DNA of 64,000 nucleotides, from NCBI RefSeq assembly GCF_958295425.1, contig NC_081139.1:27037463-27101462 (forward strand), read 5' to 3'. The DNA comes from Solea solea. Its lineage: Eukaryota; Chordata; Actinopteri; Pleuronectiformes; Soleidae. Under the pieces are notes generated by a model. It was given only the letters and a program-made list of their open reading frames with translations, did not search any database and was not told where the DNA came from. Below are positions 13,905 through 28,100 of this stretch, one piece after another (the first letter of the stretch is position 1; the number at the start of each line of letters is the position of its first letter). Position numbers and translations under genes: made by a program.

Positions 13905-16105
13905 GACCTTAAAGTCAAACTCAGCCTCAGTGAAGTTCTTGTGAAGAGCAGGAGACAGATACTGAGCTGTGGTGAGGATGATGCTGCAGAGAGAAAACAG
14001 AGCCACAGTGAGTGTGAGACCGTCTTTCCTGTCAGCGTCAGAAGTTTTACAGGACTTTGTTTAATGTCGTACTTGCTGGTGAGGAGTCTCATGACGTTCC
14101 AGTCACGAGGAAAAATGCTGAGCTTCATCAGATTCCTGAACACGCACAAAATCTTCAGCAGGAATTCCTGGAAACACGACATTTCATGTTCCATTGATAA
14201 AGAAGTGAGAAATGATAACAACAAGACAGACAGCTTACTAGCCAGACAGATCGATAGATGCTAGTCAGCTGGCCAGACAGACAGACAGACGGACGGATGG
14301 ACAGACAGATAGATTTATGAACCCAATCTCAGTCACATGACTCGGTGTTCCTGTATAAAGTCAAGACTCGGCGTTCCTGTGTTACCTTCAGCTCGTCTTT
14401 GCTCTGAAAGTTGTCCATCAGGTGCTGGAAGTGGACGTCCGTCATCTGTCTGAGGAGGGACAGGAGACAGGACACGTACTCTCCCTGCCAATGAGAAGCC
14501 AGGGGTGGTGACAGGTGAGCCAATCACAGACACACACATCAACAAACGCAAAAAACAACAACAAAAAGTCATTTTGGCAGGCAACAGTGCTGTGTCCACA
14601 TCCATGGACATATGTAGCCGGCAGTTAGCGTCCACATTCAACGCAACTTACAACAAATGTCGTGTTTTTAACACTTCTTATTGATGTAAAGTCTTTCTGT
14701 ATTTCTGTATTTTAGTTGATAAATTCAGGGACACTTGCTGCTAGTCTGCTAGTTTATACTCACAGTACAGCCACAGACACAGGTCTACATACATACAGTA
14801 TGTATATAACTCTATGTACATTTTACACCCACGTGTTCAGAAACTGGTGATTTGTTGACGAACTTTAGGACAAAATGAATCAGTGCTAAAAAAGTGCTAT
14901 TAAAATCTAAAATAACATAACAATAATATAAGCTAACTAGCATGCTAACTTATACGAGCACATTTTAAAATATCATGAACCATCTCTTCAATTCATAAAC
15001 AGACACAGTGCACGTTTAACACAAGGTACAAGGCAGCATGCAAGAAGAAGAGAGGGAGGAGGACGAAGAGGGAAACATGTTCTGATGTTAATCACACACA
15101 AATACTACTATTATTATTATTGTCAGGGTGTACGGAGGCCCTGAGAGGTCAAAACACAACCCAGTATTCATACAGTCAGAAATATCATGAACTGGTGATT
15201 CTTGATTTATTTATTTATTTGTGTCCTGTTTCTGTACAGTGGATTTACCTGTTTTGCATGAATGTGTTTTACTGGTGTACAACTAGGTGGCAGTGTTGTG
15301 TTATAAATGGCCAACTATACTTTTATTAGGATCAGAGCTGGCATTTGTTTACTTATACTTGCAATTTATGCAGGTGGGACATTTTTGTACTGAAGGTGCT
15401 GAGAGTGTAGTTTTTTCTTAAGTAACACCATACAAAAATAACAATAACAAAATGCCAGCGTTGTCAATAATCAGTGCCATATCCCAGGTTGTGTTATCAT
15501 TTTAAAGGAAATAGAAAATATTGCGTCATTTGTGACTCTTTTAAAGTTTAAAAAGACTCTTTTGACTATTTGTCAGAAACAGGCATTAAATCTGTTAAAA
15601 TGCTAAAATAAGAAAAAAGAAGGATTTGTTGTTGCTTTACAATAAATTAATTGAAAGAGCAAAAATAAATACAGTGTTATACAGTTATACAGTATATATA
15701 CAGTATAAGGTATCACAGGGGTTGGGTTGAGTTGAACTCTCAGGGCCACCGTACACACTGTGATGTCATTTGTTATTCTCACATTAGCTGTGATTTTAAC
15801 TCTGGGACACGTGGACAGGTGGGTGGATGCAGGCGGGAGGGGTGGTGGTAGTAGTAGTAGTCAGATTGTTAGTTACTAACAGTGATCTCCGCGGTGCACT
15901 GCGGACAGCGTTGACCCCTTACCGCCTCCTGCGATTGGCTCTTGCTCATGATAGACAGCAGTGTCTGCAGGAGGACGTCCAGCAGAGACTCCACCATCAT
16001 CTCCACCTCCTCCTGCACCGACGTGTCCTGGAGGACAGACGTGAGAGGACAGAGAGACAGAGCGAGAGACAGAGCGAGAGACAGAGAGAGAGACAGAGAG
16101 AGGGC

Positions 16106-16167
<62 letters not shown>

Positions 16168-19100
16168 GGAAGACGTGGGATTAATTAGACATGAAGAGTA
16201 ACTGTAAGTCACACGTGTCAAGATAACTTTTTCGACAATGATTTAAAAAAAGGAAAAGATATATGTAAGCTAGGTACCATGCTAGCTATGTTAGCCAGGG
16301 AGCTAGATAGATAGATGACAGACAGACAGATATTCAAAAGACAGATGATAGATAGATGCTAGCAAGGTAGCTAGCTCATGAGACAGATAGACAGAAAGAC
16401 AGACAGACAGACAGACAGACAGATAGTAGACAGACAGGCAGGCATTTTAGGGCCAACAAAGTAAAAGCAAACATGACACAAGGTAAAACTGTCAATATCA
16501 TTTTGAAAAGACAGACGATGAAGACGTTGAATCTTCCAGGATGTTCACTGAGCGAATTTCCCTGCTCTGCCCCCTAGTGGACAGTTTAGTGACAAGCAGC
16601 AGCAAACACCCAAGTACTGATCACATGATCACGCGATGATTCTGTGATCACAGAAACCATTTATAACGACTGTGTAATTGTTGTGTGTGTGAATGTCTAC
16701 GTCCACTTTATGTTTGTTCTATATTTCATTATATATTATTATATATTATGTACAGTTCAGTCATTTAGTCTCCACCAGATACTGTAAACACTAAAGTAGT
16801 CTGATGTCTAAATAGAACAATTCTAGTTCAGGATCACAGAGTGGTGCAGAGTGTTACATGGTCTGTAGAGACCCCTAATGGCCTTTTTGTGTATTGCTAC
16901 CAAGGTGGAGCAATATTGGTGACATTTATTTCCAGCCGTTGTATTCTTGGTGACTTTGTTTTTTGAACTTGTCCAAATTTACAAGCTGGTGTCGTTCATA
17001 CACTGTTATACAATGTTGTGTATTTGTGTGTGTGTGGTGTGTGTTACCAGTGAGCTGGTCTTGATAATAGATAATATGGAGCTGAGAATCCCAGAGCAGA
17101 TGAGCAGCTCTTTCTGTTGCCTCAGGTGAAGATGGATGTGATGTAGAACCACAGGGAGGAGGATCCGCCGAGACTCTGAGGACACACACACACACACACA
17201 GACACACACACACACACACACACAGGTTTTTATGTCTTACTGAGGACACGTCATTGACACTAACACTTATTCTAACCTTAACCACCAAAACTGATGGTGT
17301 TTGTCAAAGGAACTTTTTATATCCTAACCCTTTTTTAGAAAGAAAATGTCCTCAGGCAAAATGTCCTCACAAAGACAAGTTTGTATGTTTTTTTTTGGAC
17401 CTCACAAAGAGATAAACACATTTACACACGCTGTGTTTCTTTCTCTCTATTTTATTGTGAGGCTTACATTGACAAAGATTCCAGTCGAATCTTTTACACA
17501 CACAGTAAATACTCCTGTTTAAAAGCTAAATTTACTCACCTGAGTTGTTGTTGTTTTTTTTAATGATGTTAAACATTTATTAGAGTGCTTGCTCCCCAAT
17601 GCACACCACGGGGAACCAGGGAGTTCTCCGTGGTGTGCATTGCAATCTATTATTATTGTTCGGTGTATATTCTTCTTTCCTAAAGTCTTCTTCTTCCCAA
17701 AGTTCTGCACATAAAAACCCCACACATCCTATATCAAAACGGTTTGATCGGGAATGGTGTGCTATGACTGTTCCAAGTGTTTCGAGTAACCAATAGCGAC
17801 AAACATCACAAGAAAACTGCGAAAATTTTCCACAAGCGGTCAAAAAAAATTATCAGAACCCAACCCACTTTGGAGCCTCACAGTGTCGTCATACTTTAAC
17901 ATAGAGATGCGGTTCAAGCGTTAAACTGGTCACAAGACATGGGCATTTTCTCACCTAAGTCAAAGTTTTGATACATGTTACGTTTTTTAAACAATCGCAG
18001 TTTACTTTTTGTCCTTTTTTTGGACGTTTTCAGATTTTAGTGTGTATGTGTTGCGTGCGTGGGTGTCGCCAGAGTGGCACACTCCAGCAAAATAATCACA
18101 AAAATCTCTAAACAAACTCTTCTCCTGCCCACAATTTCCAACCTACACAGACAATTTTACATAAAAACGTTGCTATGGTTGTCGTCTAACCCTGTGTGTT
18201 GTTTTCAGTCTCATATGACTTGCAGTTTTTCTTGAAATCACCTAAAAGCGCAGAGAGTTCTGCTCAAACCTCCCAATGACTCCCATGTTAAAACTCGGCT
18301 CTGGAGTTTTTTAAAAATCAAGACGTGGGTGATTTCAAAACTGTCATTTCTCTGTCAATTCACAGCCGTTTTTCACAAATGTAAATGTGGGAGCTGCTGA
18401 AAGCCTCCTGACGCTCACACACCAAATATTTACTCTCTATCATCAACCGTTCTTGAAATATGACAACTTTAAAACATGGTGCTTTCTCTGTTTTTCACCA
18501 TTAGAAACAGGTGATTGGAGAAATAGGGGCGGGAACAGGGAGGGGGAGGGGCTTGTGAGTCAGTCTCTTGCTCTCTCTCGCTCTCTCTCTCCAAGTTTTA
18601 AAGGTTCAATCCACCCAAATTGGCAGCAAGAAGCAGGCACGATAGTTCTTATTTTTATTATTAGTGGAAAAACAAGAATTTACACATACACAAAATATTC
18701 TTGCCACTATTTAAATTCTCCTCTAATTTATTTCCCACCTGTTGCTATTGTACAGCACGAGTTTCATATTTAACATCGAAAAATAAATAAGAAATACGAT
18801 ATAAAAACTCCATGAAAAAATGAAGCTGTTGATGAACGCCGTCACCTTTACCTGGGAACGAGAAGAGCCTGCTGTCCACCGTGCGGGCGATGGACTGCAG
18901 CTTCACCACGTCCATGGACTGTCCGATGTGGACGGTGGACGGCATGCTGCCCAGCGTGCCACGCACAAACTCCGCCACCTCCTGCACCGTGAACATCTGC
19001 AGCAGCTCGTCGAAGACGGCGGGGAACGAGTTCAAGAGGGCAGCCTGAGGAAGAGGAGGGAGGATGAGTGACTGCAGCTTCATCACAGTGAGCTGCTGAG

Positions 19101-22100
19101 TCACTGTCGGTGCTTCTCCTGTGCAGGGTTTTAGTGAAGGGAGTCACCTGGACAACAGTGGTTGTGAAGTAATCTGGAGTCTGGATCGTGGATTGGATCA
19201 AATCGTAAAAAGTTTGGTTGTTCAAACCTTCAGATTAGATCATTTTAATCCAGCCTTTGTTTATTTAAAAACTTCGTTTTTGAAAATTTGAATTGAATTT
19301 GAAAATCTATTTCTTCTCAATTTTTCCTAATGAAATTCTCTTCACCACTGTTTCTTCTTTGTTTATTTGTGCAACAAGCAGAGTTTGACACCTGGCAAAA
19401 TCCATTTAATCCAGTCAGATTACCTCTGAACAAAGGAGAGTATATTTTAAAGGGATAGTTTAGGTTTTTATGTAGCATAGTAGGATGAGGCATTGACACA
19501 CATTTTCACGTAGAAAAAAACATGAAAACATGGCTTTTTTTCTTTATCAAAATAAAATATATGCCTATTTAAGTCTATGATGTGCTAAGAATATGTTTGC
19601 TGCTTTACTTTAGCGTCAGACAGCCTTTTCAGACTGGAAAGTAAAAGTTTGTCTCATACTTTCTCTCCCTGCACCAAACCCCACAGAGAAAATCAGCGAT
19701 TGTAACATCACGGCAGAACAGGAGTTGTTGATCCACTGCTGCCGCCATCGGTAAATTCAAATATCTGATTATGTCAATTCTGTGTTTGAAATTCAGTATT
19801 CAGATTTACTTCAGTGACACAACGTTGCCACACGAGGGCAGCAGTAGACCAGCTGCTCCTGTGTCCCAGCAGCTTAAAATGCTGATTTTCTCTATGAGGT
19901 TTGGTGTGGGAGAGTGACAGACTTCAGCCTACAGTCAGAAATGGCTGTATATACACACACACACACATACATATATATATGTATATGTATATATATATAG
20001 ATATATAGACTTCTAGGCAGGGGGTTACATGTCAGTGCCTCATACAATCACACTCAGACAAACCAAAAACCAAAACAAATCACTTTAAGTGTTGATTTTG
20101 TTACAAAATCACCATTTGTGAGACATTGGTAAGACACAGGAGAGTGAAAGTGAGGGGGAAAAAAGATGAAGATGAAGTGATAGTTTGACAAAATGACAAA
20201 CTGGGATGAAAAAGAAACAGAGAAGTTAGTTTGAATGTCATCATTCCACGGTGTGAAGAGGAACAGGAGGACGAAGACAAGTCACTATCTGCTGGAGGGA
20301 CAGGAGGACGGTTTGTGTGTGTGTGTATGTATGAGCAGGTGAACGAGGACTCTGGGCTTAGCGGGAAAGGGGGCGTGACTTGTGGTGTCCATCCAGTCGT
20401 CTACTTACTGACAGCGGAGACGGACGCAGAGCGCTGGAGCTCCACGCCTGAACGCAGTTGGCCTGCCCGCCGCCGCCGGGAGCAGGGGGCGGGGCTTGGC
20501 CCAGGGCGGAGGCTAGTGCTAACGTAGGCGGAGCTTGATTTGTGCCTGGACAAGGCTGGGAGCTCTGAGGCGCACGAATAAAAAGGGACCCAGCGGACGG
20601 AGGAGCAAAGAATTGTGGGAGATTGGGCGAGAAGGTGAGGAAAGGAAGCAAGGAAAGGACCGAAGATACAAGTAGAAGGAGACAAGAGTCAGATTAAAGT
20701 AACTGAGACAGAAGCAAATCAGGAAAGTCAAATCATAAAAATCCTCTTTTTGTAACAAACAAACAAGAGAGAGTGAAAAAGACATTTGAGGACAATGTTT
20801 CCTGAAACAATCAAACACACCTGTGTGAAGATGAGTGTCTCAGAGTTGCGACTGTCCAGGCTGAGGACAAAGCGGATGGACTGGAAGAGTTCCTGGATGC
20901 TGGTGCGGAACAGTTCCTCCTCCATACCACAGGTGGCGCGAGAGTAAAGGACCCGGGACTGCACGATGAACTTAAACAGATACTCCAGGGCCTGAGGGTC
21001 AAAGGTCAGCGGCGGTGTTTGAGGACTCATAAACGTGTTGACTTAGGAATATAATATGTGACATTTCTGAGTTAAAATCTCTCTTAATCTATTAAAATTC
21101 ACGCTCTTTATTTACGTTACTGAGCATTTCAGTTACATTTGAATGAGCTGGTCCACTTTGTGAAGCTGCTGCTGTGTTTTACACAAATACTCAAACACAT
21201 TCTCGCTCCTGGTCGTCATTGGCCAATCTGCAAATATTTCACAATAAAAGCCCTGCTGGCGAAACTGAATGGAAACAGGGAGCAGATACACCAGAGTGCT
21301 TTTATTTTGAAACAGGAACTGGATGTGTTGTGTCTGTGATACTTTGGCAGCTGTAGTGAGTCAGTGGATGAATGAATGAGTGAGGGAATAAGTGAGTAAA
21401 TGGGTGAATGCCTGGGTGAGTGAGCAAATAAGTAAGTGAGTGAGTGAATGAATGAGTGAGGGAATAAGTGAGTAAATGGGTGAATGCCTGGGTGAGTGAG
21501 CAAATAAGTAAGTGAGTGAGTGAAGGAGTGAGTGAATGGGTAAGTGCGCAAATAAGAAAGTGAGTGAGTGAATGAATGAGTAAATAACTGATTGAGTGAG
21601 TGAGTGAATACGTGATCGAGTGAATGGGTGAGTGAATGAGAGAGTGAATATGTGATTGAGTGAGTGAATGAGTGAGTGAGCAAATAAGTTAGTGAATTAA
21701 TACGAAACTGAGAAAGAATTAATACATGAATGAGTGAATGGGTGAGTGAGCAAATAAGTGAGTGAATGAGTGAGTGAGTGAATAAGTAAGTGAATGAATA
21801 TGGGATTGAGTGAATGAATAAATTAGTGAATGAGTGAGTGAGCGAGGGAACGATGTTTTTAAAGAGTCAGTGAGTCTCACCCTCATGGCCTCCTGTATGT
21901 GATCCTGTCTCACCACCTCAGCTGAGCGATCCATGTACCACTTCAGACAGCGGATCAACTCTCTGAAACAACAATGACAACAGGAAACACTACATCAACA
22001 ATCAAAGTTACAAAGACTTCAACAAACCTGTTTAATGATTCAGTTACAAGTCACTCGTTTGTGTGTTGGAAAAAAACATGTCACAGCAGTTTCACGCAAA

Positions 22101-25100
22101 CGTTACTATGACGACTCCTCCCACGTTGAGGAGGAGCTATGAAGTCGTGTAAAACAACGTGACTGAAAGAATGGAACTTCTGGAGCTGTTTGTTTTGGTT
22201 CTATTCCAAATGGAAACACACAAAAAATGCGTAAAATGTGAAGCGAACTGAAACGAACTGAAGCGTTCCACTCACTTGTAGGCCAAAGCTCCAGCGAAGT
22301 GTTTCTGTATGTACGTGTCCATGACGGGTCTGAAGTGGTAATATTTACCGTCTCTGAGCAGATTTATGATGAACACCTGACACAGAGAGAGAGAGAGTGA
22401 ACGAGGAACACTCATTCATTCATTCATAGTCAACACATACAGAGTTCATACCAGTGACTGGAACACCAGTGGTCCATATTTATCCGTGTTGTCGTCCAAG
22501 ATGGAGAACAAGGTGTCCAGAATGTCTTGGAGAAACTGCAACACACACACAAATGTTTTTTTATATATTAGTGAGGACACACCTAAACCCCTTACCCATA
22601 TCTTAACCATCGCAACTAAGTCCCTAACTCTGACCTTAAAACCAGATCTTAACTCTAAAAAAAAGCCCTTTAAAGACTAAATGTCCTCACATCAATATGG
22701 TTTACTATTCTATTTTTGGTCCTCACAAAGTGACAAATACAAGGTTACACACACATACAGACACAAATACAGGACAAATAAATACAAGTACACAGACAAG
22801 TTTTTATATCTTAGTGAGGACACATCATAGACATAATGCTTTCCCTAAGTCCTTACCCATCACAACTAAGTGCCTAACTCTAACCCTAAAACAAGATCTT
22901 GACCGGTAGGTCAAGGGTTCGATTCCCAGCTCAGCTACTTAAATGGCGGTGTTTCTGTGGACACTGTGTTGTCCACCTGCAGAAACACACAGTTTTTTTT
23001 TCTGTCCCAATGCAAAACCTCACCTTGACAATCTCTTCTCCACTGACGTGTCTCAGTCGGCCCAGAATGTCCATGACCCGGTCCGGATGAGCTTTCCACT
23101 TGAGCAGAGCCAGGAGGTCGACTGAAAGACAACGGATAAGACTCACAGGTGAAGCCTCTCTGAATTTACATCCGCCGAAGAAGTCCTGTTTTCATCCACA
23201 TGGGTTTAACAGCACGTTTGTCCTTCTCTGAGCTACTTCCTGTCAACAGTTTTTGACAAATCTGTCTGAACGATCACCCAAGAATGTTCCAAAGAATCAT
23301 TTACAAGAAATCCCAAGAGATTCATTTATCCTCCATCACTAACCTACATGCTGTACCGTGTGTCTTTTGCATCAGTATGGACGTTTACGCAATACTTCCT
23401 CTAGAGGGCAGTGCCGAGTACCAAATAGCGGGCATCAACAAACATGGCGACCTTAGAAGAGGTTTATTTTAATGTGCTCGATCTGAAATAGACTGAGAAT
23501 ACTTAGTTGTACCATTGACGGAGAATATGTACTTGAGGGACATTGAGGACATTTCCGAATGTCAGCCACAACTTTTAAGAACTTGTGACTCTGGATCCTG
23601 GATCAGTAACTCCAGCACCATCTCGAAGAGACACTATTCAGAACTTTTCTCGCCATTTTCAAATGCCCGCATCGACTCTTCTTCGCCATTTCTCTGAACG
23701 ATTGGACAATTGACTCTATACTGCCCCCATGATTTGTGGTGGTATTGCTCAATTTCGTCCATCATCGTAGACTCCCCTGCGAGGCGCCCAATGACGGACG
23801 AAATTAACGCCAATTACGGACGAAACGCTCCGTCCACCTCTGTCTTTTGCGATGTCTAAACGTCAGAGACATCTTCACAGATCAGGATGAATTTTCGTGA
23901 GGGTAACAGCTATGAACGGGTAAAGTACAGATCCAGAAAGTTCTTCTGGATCCAAACGTAAACATCTTAAAGTAATAAAATAAGGTGTTGTATGAATCCA
24001 TCTGGCGTTGGGTGGGTACCGTTCTGTGTGAGCTTGGTGGACGAGAGCTGTGTGGAGATCCAGAAGGACTCCTTGGCGCTGCGCTGGAAGACGAGGCTGG
24101 AGGGAATACTGGGGCAGCTGCTGAAGTCCTCCTTACAGCAGGGCAGGCCCAGGTAGAGGGCGTGGTTACTGAAGGTGGTGTTCTCGTCACACTGAGACAC
24201 AGGGGGACATAAAAAAAGGTCTGTAAAAACCGAAGCGCTTCCACGCTGCGGGGACAACAGTCGGCATCCGTGTCTCACCTTGTAAACGTAGAGTTCGTGG
24301 CTCTCGTCTGAAAGAGTCGTACCGTCCTCCCTCATCAGAGGAGTGAAGGAAAACCCAAACAGCTTCTTCTCTCCTTTGTCCTTCGCTGCAGAGGACGAGA
24401 GAAAATATCTCTGTTTACACGCGCGAAATGTCTTCATTCTGATTATTACGTAAAGTTTTCAGATTTTTCAGCTCCTTGAATGTGAATGTTTCCTGAATCT
24501 TCTTGGGTTTGTGGACAAAAACAAGACATTTGAGAAACATCATTATTACTCCCTTCATCAAGAAAATAATTGACAGATGAACAGGGTTCGCATGGGTCCT
24601 TGAAATCCTTGAAAGTTTGTGAAAGTGAAAAGAAAATTCAAGGCCTTTAAAGTTTTCGAAAACCATCCTAAATAAACATGGGCCATTGAAAGTGCTGGAA
24701 TTTTGTGCAGTAAAGATGTGAAGTTGATATTTAAGGTAAATGTCTCCCTTGTTTGTTACGACGCCACCTGCTGTTTCACGCCCTGCATTGCTTGATGTAC
24801 GTAGACAAGGCAGACGCAGGATATACATGGACTCAAAAGTACTAGTGGTGTTGTGGACACTGTCCACTCTGTCTTCCTCTCCGCCTTTGACGTGAGATTC
24901 CGTGCAGAAAAATGAGCAAGTAAAGTTAAAACACGAGAGAGCAAATGACGACGGGATTTCTGGGAAATGAAAATACCAACATCTCTGTCTCATTAAAGAC
25001 AAAAGACAAAGACTGACTCTGACCAAGGGACAATCACTTATCCAGCTGCAGAACGTGCTGCAAACCAATAACAGTGGACGAAATTCTCCTCACATCTTAA

Positions 25101-28100
25101 GCTGTGTCAGCACATTCAGTCCTTGAATTAGTCCTGGAAAGTCCTTAAAAAGTCCTTACTTAGTCATTGATTAACGTTAGATATCAAGTAGTGCAGGGCA
25201 TGAAACAGTAGGTGGCGTCGTAACAAACCTAAATATCTTAAATCACTTCACTCTCACACAAAATTCAAGCACTTTCAATGACCCATGTCTATTGAGGGTG
25301 ATTTTCAAGAACTTTCAAGGGCCTTGAAATTTTTTTTTTCTTTCAAGGATTTCAAGGACCCGTGACGACCCTGTTATTTATGCATACTGTCCGTGTTAGC
25401 ATAGCAGACGAAACGAGCGACAGAAGCAGAGGAAGTTGAGAGTCTTCTTGTGTTTCAGGGACGTAAATAAAAAACTTGAGACGCGTGACGACGTTACGTG
25501 ACTCACTGGAGCAGTGTCTGAACTCGAAGCGTATGTGCGAGCCTCTGAAGCGGTCGATGGGAATCGGCAGTTTGATGACCTCACTCCACCGTGGGCTGTT
25601 GTTGTGATAGAGAACGAAGGAGCGATGCTCGGGTACGCTGGGCTCCCCCGAACCCACACTGATACAATCCTGCGGAGAAACAGAGCCAAACCATTACTGT
25701 AGAAACAGGCCTCACTCTCCCACACCAAAGTCCATCGAGAAAATCAGCGATCTTAGCTGGTGGGGACACAGGAGCTGCTGGTCCTCTGCTGCCCCGTGTG
25801 GTCACTTTGTGTCACTGAGGAAAATCTGTACAAAGGATTTTTAAACCCTGATTTTCTTTATGGGGTTTGTTGTGGGAGAGTGAGCGGTTTACAAACTTCA
25901 GTTTCCTGACTTAAAATTCTGTCTCACTTGGAGATAAAGTGTTAGAATGTATTGTGTTGTTGTCCCCATGTTTTCACAGAGGTCGTGTCACTACCTCACA
26001 CAACCACAGTCCAACACTACCTACACTGTCCTTTCAATGCCCTGAGGTGGTGATCTGTCAGTGGTGAAAAAGTCAAGTTGTCAAAGCGTCTCCTACCTTG
26101 AGAATTTCTCCATCGGCGTAAAGCACGTAAATGGTGACTTCGATGTTCTTCTGAACGCTCTTCCCTCCTCTCTCAAAGTCCCCTCGCTCCAGCGTCAGGT
26201 ACAGGTCGTTGCGGATGTCGCCTGACACCACAGAGGACACGTTAGCAAACCAGCACTTCACCAAAACGTCAACATCATTTAACAGCTGAGATGTTTGAAA
26301 AATTAAGATTGGACTCCAAAAAAATCTCCTGTGACCCATTTCTGGGTCCCAACCCAAGGTTTGGGAACCACTGTTCTAACATATACGATGTATGAAGAGG
26401 AGAATCTCTGCACTGCACACCGATATTTAATAGGTTTGGGAAACAGTGTGACCGTTAACTGACTAACTTGATGTTTCTTAGACTAACCAGATGGGAGCGC
26501 CAGCCCGTGCCTCGATAACACACACACACACACACGACTCACCGGGCATGATGACGTCTGGAAACCCCAGTTTGCGCGTGATGGCCACGCCCCTGGTGAA
26601 AATGAGCGGGTTCTCCCGGCGAACCTGCTCCATGTCACCGCGCAGCAGCTGCAGAGAGATGATCAGACCTGGAGCGAGGGATGAGAGGAGGGGGAGGAGG
26701 AGGAGGAGGAGGAGAATAAAGAAACATGTTCATGCAAAGGTAGAGATCTAAACTCAAACTTGAAAACCTTCTGACTGAGATTTCTATAGCAACATGTTTG
26801 TACGGGGTGACAGGAGGTCACAGGAGGTCACAGGAGGTCACTGGAGGTCACAGGAGGTCACAGGAGGTCACGATAGGTCACAATAGGTCACGTGAGGTCA
26901 AAGAAGCTCACAGGAGGTCAAAGAAGCTCATAGGAGGTCACAGGAGGTCACAGGAAGTCACATGAGGTCACAATATGTCACATGAGGTCAGGGGGAGGAC
27001 ACAGGAAGTGGCAACAGTTCACAGACGTTAAGATTTTTCTAACTCAGACGATTCTCCAGCTGATGTTGAGTGACCTGCTCTCCAACGACTCCACAGATGT
27101 TTGTGTGAAACAATGAGTCTGTGTCAGACGTAAAACGTCGTCCATACCATAGTTGGTGGTGGGAGCCGTGTACTTGGTGCTGGACTTGCGGATGATGTTC
27201 TCGTGGATCTGGTACCATTCGTTCTCATTGTTACACCTGGACAAAAAAAATCATGAAAATCTGTTATTTACACAAATCACAGATTTAGATTTACTCTAAC
27301 CTTAACCATAACTACTACTGACCTAACCCTGACCTTAACCATAACTACTACTGACCTAACCCTGGCCTTAACCATAACTACTACTGACCTAACTGTGAAC
27401 TTAACCATAACTACTACTGACCTAACACTGGCCTTAACCATAACTACTACTGACCTAACCCTGAACTTAACCATAGCTACTACTGACCTAACCCTGAACT
27501 TAACCATAACTACTACTGACCTAACCCTGACCTTAACCATAGCTATTATTGACCTAACCCTGGCCTTAACCATAACTACTACTGACCTAACTGTGAACTT
27601 AACCATAACTACTACTGACCTAACCCTGGCCCTAACCATAACTACTACTGACCTAACCCTGAACTTAACCATAACTACTACTGACCTAAACCTAAACTTA
27701 ACCATAACTACTACTGACCTAACTGTGAACTTAACCATAACTACTACTGACCTAACCCTGGCCTTAACCATAACTACTACTGACCTAACCCTGACCTTAA
27801 CCATAACTACTACTGACCTTACCCTGACCTCGACATACGGTCCAACTTTCTTGAACGTGTGGTTGTGACCTTTGACCCTGACTTACGTGTAAACCTTGAG
27901 GACAAAGTCTTTCTCCTCCTTGAGTTCAGAGATGGTCTGCAGGACGTCGCTCATGGCCAGCACTGCGCAGCCGTACGGCCGGCGGTACTGGACGTGAGGC
28001 GGACCCTTCTTACTGTCGTTCAGCAACATACGACCTGAAACACGAAATCAGACACACACACAACACTGTCTCTGAATCAGGAAAGATCAGGGATCTACTG

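Noticed and set aside
21216..21683. 155-residue minus-strand ORF rich in THSLTHS
   Set aside because: It is the translation of the TGAG/TGAA array.
22899..22945. tRNA-like B box (GGGTTCGATTCCCAGC)
   Set aside because: No A box or cloverleaf could be drawn around it; probably a SINE remnant at best.
23284..23700. Short + strand ORFs (62 and 60 residues) in the w16-w17 intron
   Set aside because: No similarity, no splice context and no conserved motif; they look like chance ORFs.
27277..27868. ORFs of 175 and 157 residues on opposite strands
   Set aside because: The 33-bp tandem unit is a multiple of three, so every frame stays open; no conserved protein is encoded.
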